In this document: positions 1 to 6,569 of the stretch, piece after piece | Layout of the letters: each line of letters starts with the position of its first letter | How positions within the stretch are numbered: position 1 is the stretch's first letter | Source of the DNA: Bacteroidales bacterium | GTDB taxonomy: Bacteria; Bacteroidota; Bacteroidia; Bacteroidales; DTU049 | DNA: 14,990 nt | Assembly: GCA_018432645.1 (NCBI GenBank) | Contig: JAHDSP010000151.1 | Span: 1 to 14,990 of the forward strand | Direction: 5' to 3' | Translations under genes and position numbers: made by a program | Notes under the pieces: model-generated | The model's database searches: none | Told to the model about the DNA's origin: nothing | The model's input: only the letters and a program-made list of their open reading frames with translations

Positions 1-2130
1 TATTTCAAAGCAGTAGTAAGTTCACAAGGATGTAATTCTGTAGAATCTAATGTATTACAAGTAACTGTTTTAACATCTATTGCTGGGACAGCAAGTGTAT
101 CTGGACCAACAAGCTTTTGTGATGTTGCTCCATCAGTAGTGTTTACTTTAACAGGATATTATGGGTCTATTCAATGGCAGCAATCTACTGATGGCAATAC
201 TTGGTCAAACATAAGTGGAGCCACCTCATCTACTTATACAGCTACTAATTTAACAACTACGACACATTTCAGAGCTATGGTTACAAGTGGTACTTGTAAT
301 GAAGCTTCTAATGTAATTACTATTACAGTAAATCCTTCTCCAGTTTCAGGTACTGCCAGTGCAAATGTTTCTGATATTTGTCAAAATAATACTATAGTCC
401 TTTCATTAAGTGGTTATACTACATCTGCAAATATTCAATGGCAGCAATCTACTGATGGTGGTAGTACGTGGAGTAATATAAATGGAGCAACATATTCTCC
501 TTTTAGTTATCTTGCTACTAACATTGGAACAATACAATTCCGTTCTGTTGTTAGTAATGATTGTGGATCTGCTAATAGCAATACTGTGATAGTAACAGTA
601 AATCCTGCACCTATTGCTGGTACTGCAAGTGCAAGTGCTCAATATGTATGCTTGGGGTCATCTGTAAATATATCATTAACAGGATATACACCATCTGCTA
701 CGATACAATGGCAGCAATCTACTGATGGAGTAAATTGGACTAATATTCCTGGTGCAAATAATAGTATTTTAAACTATACGGCAACATCAATAGGCACCAT
801 TTACTTCAGAGCTGCAGTATCAAATATTTGTGGTTCAGCAAATAGTAATGCAGTTTCTATAATTATCGAAGCTCAACCAAGTGCAGGTAATTTAAATGTA
901 AATCCAACAGTTGTATGTGAAGGCAATAATATTAATTTATCATTATCTAATTATACTCCCGGAGCTACGATACAATGGCAACAATCTAATGATGGCAATA
1001 ATTGGTCTGATATTTCTGGTGCTAATTCATCTCCTTATATTTATACAGCTACTGCAGCCGGTATTCTACATTTCAGAGCTATGGTTACTAATAATTGTGG
1101 TAGCTCTACCAGTAGCACTCAAGCAGTAACTATAAATCCTGCTCCAGTTTCAGGTACTGCCAGTGCAAATGCTTCTGAGATTTGTCAAAATTCTAGTGTT
1201 ACTTTATCATTAACAGGTTATTCTCAAAATTCTATAATACAATGGCAACAATCTAATGATGGTTCTACTTGGACTAATATTCCTGGTGGTACTACCGCTA
1301 CATTTGTTTATACTCCTACTAATCCAGGTACTTATTACATTAGAGCTCAAGTAACTAATAACTGCGGTTCTCAAAATAGTAATATAATTAATTTAACAAT
1401 AAATCCCCTCCCCAATGCAGGTACTGCTAGTGCTTCACCTCAATCAATTTGTCAAAATAGTAACATTACATTATCTCTGATGGGAAATACTCCATTAGCA
1501 ACTATACAATGGCAATACTCTACTGATGGTTCTACTTGGTACAATATTCCTGGTGCCAATAGTACACCTTATAACTACAATGCTAGTATAATAGGAACAA
1601 TGTATTTCAGAGCTATTATTACAAATGATTGTGGAAATGCTACCAGTAATGTAGTATCAACTATTGTGAAACCATTACCTCCTACGCCCGTGATATCTCA
1701 AATAAGCGATGATCCTATAATTTTGCAGTCTAGTGCTACATTAGGCAATCAATGGTTTAATCAAAATGGGCCTATTGCTGGGGCTACTTCTCAGAACTAT
1801 GTAGTAACTGAAAATGGTACTTATTATGTTATAGTTACTATCGACGGTTGTTCATCAGCTCCTTCTGAATCTATCACTATTACTAGCGTTAGTATTAGTG
1901 AATATGCAAATCACAATATTACAATTTACCCTAATCCCGCTAATGATCATTTAAATATTATATCAGATAAAAATATTCAACAAGTACAATTAGTAGATAT
2001 GCTAGGAAATCTAATTATTTCTACAAATGAGACGTCTATAAATGTCTCTAATTATTCTGATGGTATTTATCAATTAATTATTTTATTTGATAATGGTAGG
2101 TTGATAATTCCTGTAATTATTCAAAAATGA
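1..2130 (+). CDS. Secreted Ig/PKD-like repeat protein with T9SS type A sorting domain (5' partial)
   Basis: The frame is open from base 1, so the gene starts left of the window; 709 residues are visible. The GTG at 139 lies inside a repeat and is not a credible start. Six complete repeat units begin at about 79, 343, 613, 880, 1147 and 1414 (88-90 residues each). Each carries a GTASA-type opening, a conserved Cys, a core reading IQWQQSTDG..W.NI.GA, an aromatic-rich FRA.V strand and a second Cys (often N.CGS), then VNPxP linking to the next unit. The paired cysteines and Trp suggest Ig- or PKD-like beta sandwiches. A different Ig-like domain follows (about 1678-1885), then a T9SS type A domain (about 1900-2127) with the typical YPNPA motif. 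The protein is probably exported by the Sec system, then T9SS, and attached to the cell surface; an adhesin-like role is inference. A terminator follows directly. Confidence 0.9.
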   Translation, partial: YFKAVVSSQGCNSVESNVLQVTVLTSIAGTASVSGPTSFCDVAPSVVFTLTGYYGSIQWQQSTDGNTWSNISGATSSTYTATNLTTTTHFRAMVTSGTCNEASNVITITVNPSPVSGTASANVSDICQNNTIVLSLSGYTTSANIQWQQSTDGGSTWSNINGATYSPFSYLATNIGTIQFRSVVSNDCGSANSNTVIVTVNPAPIAGTASASAQYVCLGSSVNISLTGYTPSATIQWQQSTDGVNWTNIPGANNSILNYTATSIGTIYFRAAVSNICGSANSNAVSIIIEAQPSAGNLNVNPTVVCEGNNINLSLSNYTPGATIQWQQSNDGNNWSDISGANSSPYIYTATAAGILHFRAMVTNNCGSSTSSTQAVTINPAPVSGTASANASEICQNSSVTLSLTGYSQNSIIQWQQSNDGSTWTNIPGGTTATFVYTPTNPGTYYIRAQVTNNCGSQNSNIINLTINPLPNAGTASASPQSICQNSNITLSLMGNTPLATIQWQYSTDGSTWYNIPGANSTPYNYNASIIGTMYFRAIITNDCGNATSNVVSTIVKPLPPTPVISQISDDPIILQSSATLGNQWFNQNGPIAGATSQNYVVTENGTYYVIVTIDGCSSAPSESITITSVSISEYANHNITIYPNPANDHLNIISDKNIQQVQLVDMLGNLIISTNETSINVSNYSDGIYQLIILFDNGRLIIPVIIQK
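79..1680 (+). repeat. Six tandem ~267-bp coding repeats
   Basis: Tandem units inside the secreted protein gene start at about 79, 343, 613, 880, 1147 and 1414, with spacings of 264, 270, 267, 267 and 267 bp. Protein identity between units is high around the QWQQS core and the Cys positions. DNA identity is patchy: the 340-370 and 1144-1174 segments are almost the same over about 30 bases, while units 4 and 5 share the variant caacaatctaatgatgg where units 1-3 have cagcaatctactgatgg. Confidence 0.85.
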
Positions 2131-2153
2131 TGTTTACTGTATAATAATAAAAC

Positions 2154-2183
2154 AAAAAAGGGGTGGATGACATCCCTTTTTTT
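2154..2183 (+). terminator. Rho-independent terminator after the repeat protein
   Basis: A 12-bp stem pairs 2154-2165 with 2171-2182 (A-tract, GGGG, TG against CA, TCCC, T-tract; one G.T pair) around a GATGA loop. The T run continues to 2183. It lies 24 bases after the stop codon at 2128-2130. Confidence 0.85.
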
Positions 2184-2295
2184 ATTTTACAAAAAAAATT
2201 ATTAATATTGTAAAATATTTTATTATTACATTCGTTTATAAACAAGTATGAAAGCTATATTATGAATAATTAATAACACCCAAAAATACAAAGAT

Positions 2296-2910
2296 ATGGA
2301 AACACGTAAAGATGTTAGACAATTAATCATCGATGCAGCCGAGAATTTTGGTCATAAAACAGCTTATGTATATAATGACCAAGAGTATAGTTTTATGAGT
2401 TTAAAAGATAGTGTTTTTAGACTAGCTAATAGCTTATTAGATATGGGCTATAAAAAGGGAGATAAAATAGCTATCTATTTACCAAATTGCATCGAATATG
2501 TTTATTCTTATTATGCTATTTACTCTATTGGATTAGTAGCTGTGCCTATAGATTTCTATTTTAATCCACAAGAGGTATTTTCTATTGGTAAGCACTGCGA
2601 GTTAAAAGGTATCATCACCACCACAAATGCTAAATTTAATTTATTAGAATTAAAACAAAATATTCCTACATTACGTGATATAATCACTATTGAAGAAAAT
2701 GCTAAATATTTATCTTTTTGGAAACTTGCTAGTAATTCTAAAGCAGAGCTAGAAGATCAAGGTATTTATACAAATATGATGTCAAGTATTTTCTATACCT
2801 CTGGTAGCTCTGGCAAACCTAAAGGAGCTACTTGGAACTATGAACATATTCACTTAGGTGCAGAACAATTAAAAATGATGACTGAATTTGAAGGATTGAA
2901 GGAATATTAA
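2296..2910 (+). CDS. Acyl-CoA synthetase / AMP-forming ligase, N-terminal part (split gene)
   Basis: This 204-residue frame is the first part of a class I adenylate-forming enzyme (AMP-binding family), which activates a carboxylic acid with ATP and passes the acyl group to CoA. The phosphate-binding A3 motif is intact at residues 167-178 (YTSGSSGKPKGA). Upstream is the usual N-terminal part, with GDKIAIYLPNCIE near 55-67. The frame ends at TAA (2908-2910), about 26 residues after A3, in the middle of the large domain. The rest of the enzyme continues directly in the -1 frame from an ATG that overlaps the stop. Together the two frames give about 515 residues, the normal length for one such enzyme. 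Substrate cannot be read from the sequence. This part alone should not be active, so this is either a frameshift or a translationally coupled split gene. Confidence 0.85.
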   Translation: METRKDVRQLIIDAAENFGHKTAYVYNDQEYSFMSLKDSVFRLANSLLDMGYKKGDKIAIYLPNCIEYVYSYYAIYSIGLVAVPIDFYFNPQEVFSIGKHCELKGIITTTNAKFNLLELKQNIPTLRDIITIEENAKYLSFWKLASNSKAELEDQGIYTNMMSSIFYTSGSSGKPKGATWNYEHIHLGAEQLKMMTEFEGLKEY

Positions 2911-3845
2911 TGATGGATGAAACTGAAAGAATCATCTCAGCTATACCTTTTTCTCATTCTGGAGGAATATTATTCCCATTTATTGCAATTAGATATGGCG
3001 TTAGTACAGTTATTATGCCTAAATATCATCCTTTAGATTTCGTAAAATTAATAGATAAATGGAAAGTAACGGGATTTTTTATGGTGCCACCGATGTTTTA
3101 TGCTTTATTATATTTGAAAGATATCAGAGCTTATTCATTAGATTCTGTCAAATGGGCTGTGGTATTCGGTGCACCATCATCGCCAGATTTAATGATGAAA
3201 TTTGCTAAGCTTTGTCCTAATGCAATCGTAACTAATGGGTGGGGGATGACAGAAGTGATACCTCCCATATCAGCTGCTTCACCTAGCAATATACGTTCTG
3301 TAGGTAAACCAATACCTAATAATGTAGAATTGAAAATTGTAGATCCTGATGGCAATGAAGTAAAAGTAGGTGAAGTAGGAGAGCTAATAGCACGCGGCAA
3401 ATCAGTTTTTGTTGGTTATTATAATGAACCTGAGCTAAATAATGAAGTTTTCAAAAATGGATGGTTCTATACTGGCGATTTGGCCAGAAAAGATGAAGAA
3501 GGGAACTATTATATCATCGGTAAATCTAAAGATACTATCAAAGTAGGTGGACAGCTTGTTTGGGCTGCTGAGGTAGAAGAAGTAATACTTCGCCATCCAT
3601 GTGTAAAAGAGGCTGCTGTTATTGGTATACCAGACCAATTAAGAGGAGAGGTAGTTAAATGCTTTGTAGTTTTAAAAGATGGTATAGTTTTACCTAATAA
3701 CTATTTAATGGATTATATGAGAGATAATTTAGCAAAATTTAAATTACCTAGAGAAATAGAATATCTAAACGAACTGCCCAAAACTGGTTCTGGGAAAGTA
3801 AATAAAGCTGCACTGAGAGAAATGGAAGATAATAAGCATAAATAA
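2910..3845 (+). CDS. Acyl-CoA synthetase / AMP-forming ligase, C-terminal part (split gene)
   Basis: This 311-residue frame continues the ligase begun at 2296 without visible loss of residues. Motifs in order: the A4 region with IPFSHSGG (residues 12-19), the A5 motif GWGMTE (110-115), A7 WFYTGD (185-190, ribose-binding Asp190), A8 hinge region IGKSKDTIKVGG (203-214), and A10 KTGSGK (291-296, probable catalytic Lys296). The C-terminal lid domain is therefore complete. The start ATG (2910-2912) overlaps the previous stop as TAATG, and GAAGGA (2898-2903) sits six bases upstream, which could act as a ribosome-binding site. Restart translation of a two-piece enzyme is thus possible, but a one-base deletion or a sequencing error explains the same pattern. 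A strong terminator follows. Confidence 0.85.
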   Translation: MMDETERIISAIPFSHSGGILFPFIAIRYGVSTVIMPKYHPLDFVKLIDKWKVTGFFMVPPMFYALLYLKDIRAYSLDSVKWAVVFGAPSSPDLMMKFAKLCPNAIVTNGWGMTEVIPPISAASPSNIRSVGKPIPNNVELKIVDPDGNEVKVGEVGELIARGKSVFVGYYNEPELNNEVFKNGWFYTGDLARKDEEGNYYIIGKSKDTIKVGGQLVWAAEVEEVILRHPCVKEAAVIGIPDQLRGEVVKCFVVLKDGIVLPNNYLMDYMRDNLAKFKLPREIEYLNELPKTGSGKVNKAALREMEDNKHK

Positions 3846-3880
3846 AATCATTATTAGGATTATTTTTTGTTTGACAATAT

Positions 3881-3910
3881 AAAAAGGGGGCAAAAATGTC
3901 CCCCTTTTTT
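3881..3910. terminator. Probable bidirectional terminator between converging genes
   Basis: A perfect 10-bp stem pairs 3881-3890 (AAAAAGGGGG) with 3900-3909 (CCCCCTTTTT) around a 9-base loop. T runs are present in both readings. It lies 35 bases past the ligase stop and 28 bases past the DPP-IV stop on the other strand, so it can end both transcripts. Confidence 0.85.
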
Positions 3911-3938
3911 ATTTTTTAAATTGTAAATTCACCACCTT

Positions 3939-6101
3939 CTATAAATTATCATACAAAAAATCTGTCATTTTTTTATACAAATGATATCTAGTATAACCAC
4001 CATAAATGCCATGATTTTTGTTAGGATAAATAAATAAATCGAATTGTTTATTATTTTTTACAAGAGCATTTACTAGCTCCATAGTATTTTGTACATGAAC
4101 ATTGTCATCTGCATCGCCATGAATTATGAGGTAGCTACCTTTTAATTTTTTAGCAAAGTAGATAGGTGAATTTTTTTCATATCCATCAACGTTATCAGCA
4201 GGCTTACGCATAAATCTCTCGGTATAAATATTATCATAAAATTTCCAATTAGTTACTGGAGCAACGCTGATACCAGCTTTGAAATAATCTGCTCCTTTAG
4301 TCATCGCTAGGGCTGTCATAAAGCCACCATAACTCCATCCAAAAGATCCTATTCTAGTAGAATCCACAAAAGGTAATGTTCTCAAATATTTATTAGCTTC
4401 TATTTGATCGTCACTTTCTAATTTACCAAGATTTAAATAAGTGCATTTTTTAAAATCTTCACCACGTCCGCCAGTGCCACGATTATCCACACTAACGACG
4501 ATATATCCATTCTGTGCTAACATTTGAAACCATACAAAATCAAAATATCCCCAACTATTATTAACTGTATTGATACCAGGTCCACCATATACATACATTA
4601 ATACAGGATAACGTTTTCCAGGTTCTATTTTTGGTTTTATCATCCATCCATTTAGAGAAATATTATCTTTAGTCGTAAATTGAAAAAACTCTGCAGGTAC
4701 AAAACCATATTCAACCATAGTATTTTTTAATTTTTCATTAGTTATTATTCGTTTTATCACTTTATTATTCGCTACATCATAAACAAAATATTGTGGCGGA
4801 GTATTAATATCTGAATATTCATCTATCAAATATTTATAAGTAGCTGAAAATACGGGCCTATGAGTACCAAGGTTTGATATAATTTTATTTTTATTTCCAT
4901 TTTGGAAATTTATAACATAACACATCGTATTCATAGGTCCATCCTCATATGAAGTATAATAAATATTCATATTTTTTTCATCAACTCCCAGAATATCTTT
5001 TACATCCCACGCTCCATTAGTAATTTGTTTATCTACATTATTAGAAGGATTAAAGTAATAAATATGATTATATCCATTCTTTTCAGAAGTATAAAACCAT
5101 CCACCATCATTAGTCATTACCCAATTATCTGTTATTTCGATATAAGCTTTGTTTTGCTCATTATATACTTTATTGCCATTAGCTTTTTTAGGAGAATATA
5201 ATAAAATATCCAAATTATTCTGTAGACGATTGAGCCGCATTACTGCTAATTTATTTTCATTTTTAAACCACTTAATTCTAGGTATATAAATATCTCTATC
5301 TTCTCCTAAATTTAATTTAGTAATATTGCTATCATCTATATTATAAATGAATAAATCTATAATGGCATTATCTTCACCAGCTTTAGGATATTTGTATTTA
5401 TATTCTTCAGGATAAACATCATTATTATAGTAGTTAAGGGAAAATTCTTTCACATTAGACTCATCAAATCTGTAATAGGCTAAATGTTTGCCGTCATTAG
5501 ACCATTGAAAAGCTTTAATAAAAGAAAATTCTTCTTCATTAACCCAATCAGTAGTCCCATAAATAATATAATTACGTTTACCATCTATAGTGATAGCTTT
5601 TTCTGAATTAGTAGGTATATTGTAGATATATAAATTGTTATCTTTCACAATAGCAACATTTTGCTCATCAGGAGAAATCTCAGCTAAACGTATATTTTGA
5701 TTACCTGGCAGACGATATAGCATTTTAGTTTTCACATTATAAAGATAGACATCACTCTCTGTGCTATGTCTGTAAATTTGTTTAGTATTAGTAAAAATTA
5801 GAATAAAATTAGCATTAGTAGAAATAGAATAATCATCAATACTTATCTTGTTTTGATTAGCCACACTTGAAGGAAATAATTCTTTAATCTGTTTATCAGA
5901 TTTGAGATCATATAATACTATAGCATTATTCTCTACCACAGTATAGGCATCAGATAATGGATACATACGATAGTCCCGCATCATTTCAGGATAGAAGGTG
6001 CTAGATTGCCAAATGGCGTCTAGCGTAATTTGTTTGGTTTGTTGAGCAAAAGTAGTTATGCTCAATGCTAGGAAAATTAATAAACTAATAATTGAACGCA
6101 T
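3939..6101 (-). CDS. Dipeptidyl peptidase IV (S9B family serine peptidase), exported
   Basis: A 720-residue exopeptidase that removes N-terminal X-Pro or X-Ala dipeptides from oligopeptides in the periplasm. It begins with a signal peptide (residues 1-20: hydrophobic stretch SLLIFLALSITTFA, then a likely cut near AQ-Q). Residues of about 35-470 form the DPPIV_N beta-propeller, with DWVNEEEF at 185-192. That Glu cluster matches the double-Glu motif by which DPP-IV grips the substrate amino terminus and separates it from other S9 peptidases. The C-terminal alpha/beta hydrolase carries GWSYGG (Ser590), ADDNVH (Asp665) and KNHG (His697); the 32-residue Asp-to-His spacing equals that of human DPP-IV. 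Length is close to the Porphyromonas enzyme as I remember it. The gene stands alone, converging on the ligase. It probably supports peptide use as a nutrient source. No defect seen. Confidence 0.96.
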   Translation of the reverse strand: MRSIISLLIFLALSITTFAQQTKQITLDAIWQSSTFYPEMMRDYRMYPLSDAYTVVENNAIVLYDLKSDKQIKELFPSSVANQNKISIDDYSISTNANFILIFTNTKQIYRHSTESDVYLYNVKTKMLYRLPGNQNIRLAEISPDEQNVAIVKDNNLYIYNIPTNSEKAITIDGKRNYIIYGTTDWVNEEEFSFIKAFQWSNDGKHLAYYRFDESNVKEFSLNYYNNDVYPEEYKYKYPKAGEDNAIIDLFIYNIDDSNITKLNLGEDRDIYIPRIKWFKNENKLAVMRLNRLQNNLDILLYSPKKANGNKVYNEQNKAYIEITDNWVMTNDGGWFYTSEKNGYNHIYYFNPSNNVDKQITNGAWDVKDILGVDEKNMNIYYTSYEDGPMNTMCYVINFQNGNKNKIISNLGTHRPVFSATYKYLIDEYSDINTPPQYFVYDVANNKVIKRIITNEKLKNTMVEYGFVPAEFFQFTTKDNISLNGWMIKPKIEPGKRYPVLMYVYGGPGINTVNNSWGYFDFVWFQMLAQNGYIVVSVDNRGTGGRGEDFKKCTYLNLGKLESDDQIEANKYLRTLPFVDSTRIGSFGWSYGGFMTALAMTKGADYFKAGISVAPVTNWKFYDNIYTERFMRKPADNVDGYEKNSPIYFAKKLKGSYLIIHGDADDNVHVQNTMELVNALVKNNKQFDLFIYPNKNHGIYGGYTRYHLYKKMTDFLYDNL

Positions 6102-6160
6102 ATTTTAAATTTTTTCTGCTAAGTTAAAAAAATAATTTTTAGTAACAGAATATATTTTAT

Positions 6161-6193
6161 TTAGTTGACCCTTAAAAACGTACATTCAACTAA
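6161..6193. promoter_or_regulatory. 8-bp inverted repeat upstream of the DPP-IV gene
   Basis: A perfect dyad, TTAGTTGA (6161-6168) and TCAACTAA (6186-6193), is separated by 17 bases. It lies 60-92 bases upstream of the DPP-IV start and touches the stop codon of the small ORF at 6190. It has no T-tract, so it is not an obvious terminator; an operator is possible but unproven. Confidence 0.3.
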
Positions 6194-6264
6194 CAAATGC
6201 AACTTTCTTGTTGTTTGGCAAAAAAACTAAATCTTTTTTCTTTCATTGTAATTTCGTTTTTCAT
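6190..6264 (-). CDS. Small 24-residue ORF ending in Cys-Ile-Cys (possible peptide gene or fragment)
   Basis: An ATG two bases after the stop of the C39 fragment opens a 24-codon frame ending FFAKQQESCIC and a TAG stop. The N-terminal half is charged (Lys/Glu rich), and the two cysteines are the penultimate-but-one and last residues. I do not recognise the sequence; there is no Gly-Gly leader site. Its place directly behind a bacteriocin-type C39 domain makes a secreted-peptide precursor thinkable. It could equally be chance, or the tail of a gene joined to the C39 fragment by a deletion. The frame is also open upstream of the ATG, through the deletion point near 6296. Confidence 0.25.
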   Translation of the reverse strand: MKNEITMKEKRFSFFAKQQESCIC

Positions 6265-6266
6265 TC

Positions 6267-6569
6267 TCAAACTATTTTCTTTGTTATTATCATTAGGTTC
6301 CAATGGACTATGCAAGGTAATAAGGCTTCTTTTTCTAATTTTGCAAAAGTAAGTTTACCTCCAACGGTTTTAAATCCAATTTGTTCGGCTGCTTCGCTAA
6401 TGGCAAATAACGACACTCCATCTTTTACGGTATAGGTTAATTGACGTAACTTATCCAAAGAAAAATTTTTGCCGTAATATTCGGCAATCATTTGAAGAGA
6501 TACAGGGCCGCAGTCCATTGCATCGTGTTGAATATGTGAAGGGAAATTGTAAAAAAACCTATCTCTCAT
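6267..6569 (-). pseudogene. Truncated C39 peptidase domain of a bacteriocin-type ABC exporter
   Basis: Residues 12-92 match the N-terminal C39 peptidase domain of peptidase-containing ABC transporters (ABC exporters that cut a double-Gly leader while secreting a peptide). Visible are IQHDAMDCGP with the catalytic Cys20 and oxyanion-hole Gln14, then the Asp-Lys-Leu-Arg helix and the GVSLFAISEAAE helix. After PCIVHWN (about residue 91) the sequence leaves the family and stops nine residues later. The next expected element, the HFVVV strand with the catalytic His, is absent, as are the membrane domain and the ATPase; the family is normally 700 or more residues. The start overlaps the end of the barrel-protein gene by 11 bases, so it was the third gene of that operon. 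Breakpoint is near 6296. Almost certainly inactive. Confidence 0.85.

Noticed and set aside
406..642. Open frame on the minus strand inside the Ig-repeat gene
   Set aside because: It is the reverse of repeat-coding sequence, low in complexity (Ser/Thr/Ile/Arg), with no domain and no start signal.
2890..2920. Programmed -1 ribosomal frameshift in the ligase
   Set aside because: No slippery heptamer and no downstream hairpin are visible near the stop; restart at TAATG or a mutation fits better.
3131..3638. Two minus-strand open frames inside the ligase gene
   Set aside because: They lie opposite conserved ligase motifs (GWGMTE, YTGD), which fully explain the sequence.
6208..6435. 75-codon plus-strand frame opposite the C39 fragment
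   Set aside because: Antisense to the recognisable C39 motif; its own product has no recognisable feature.
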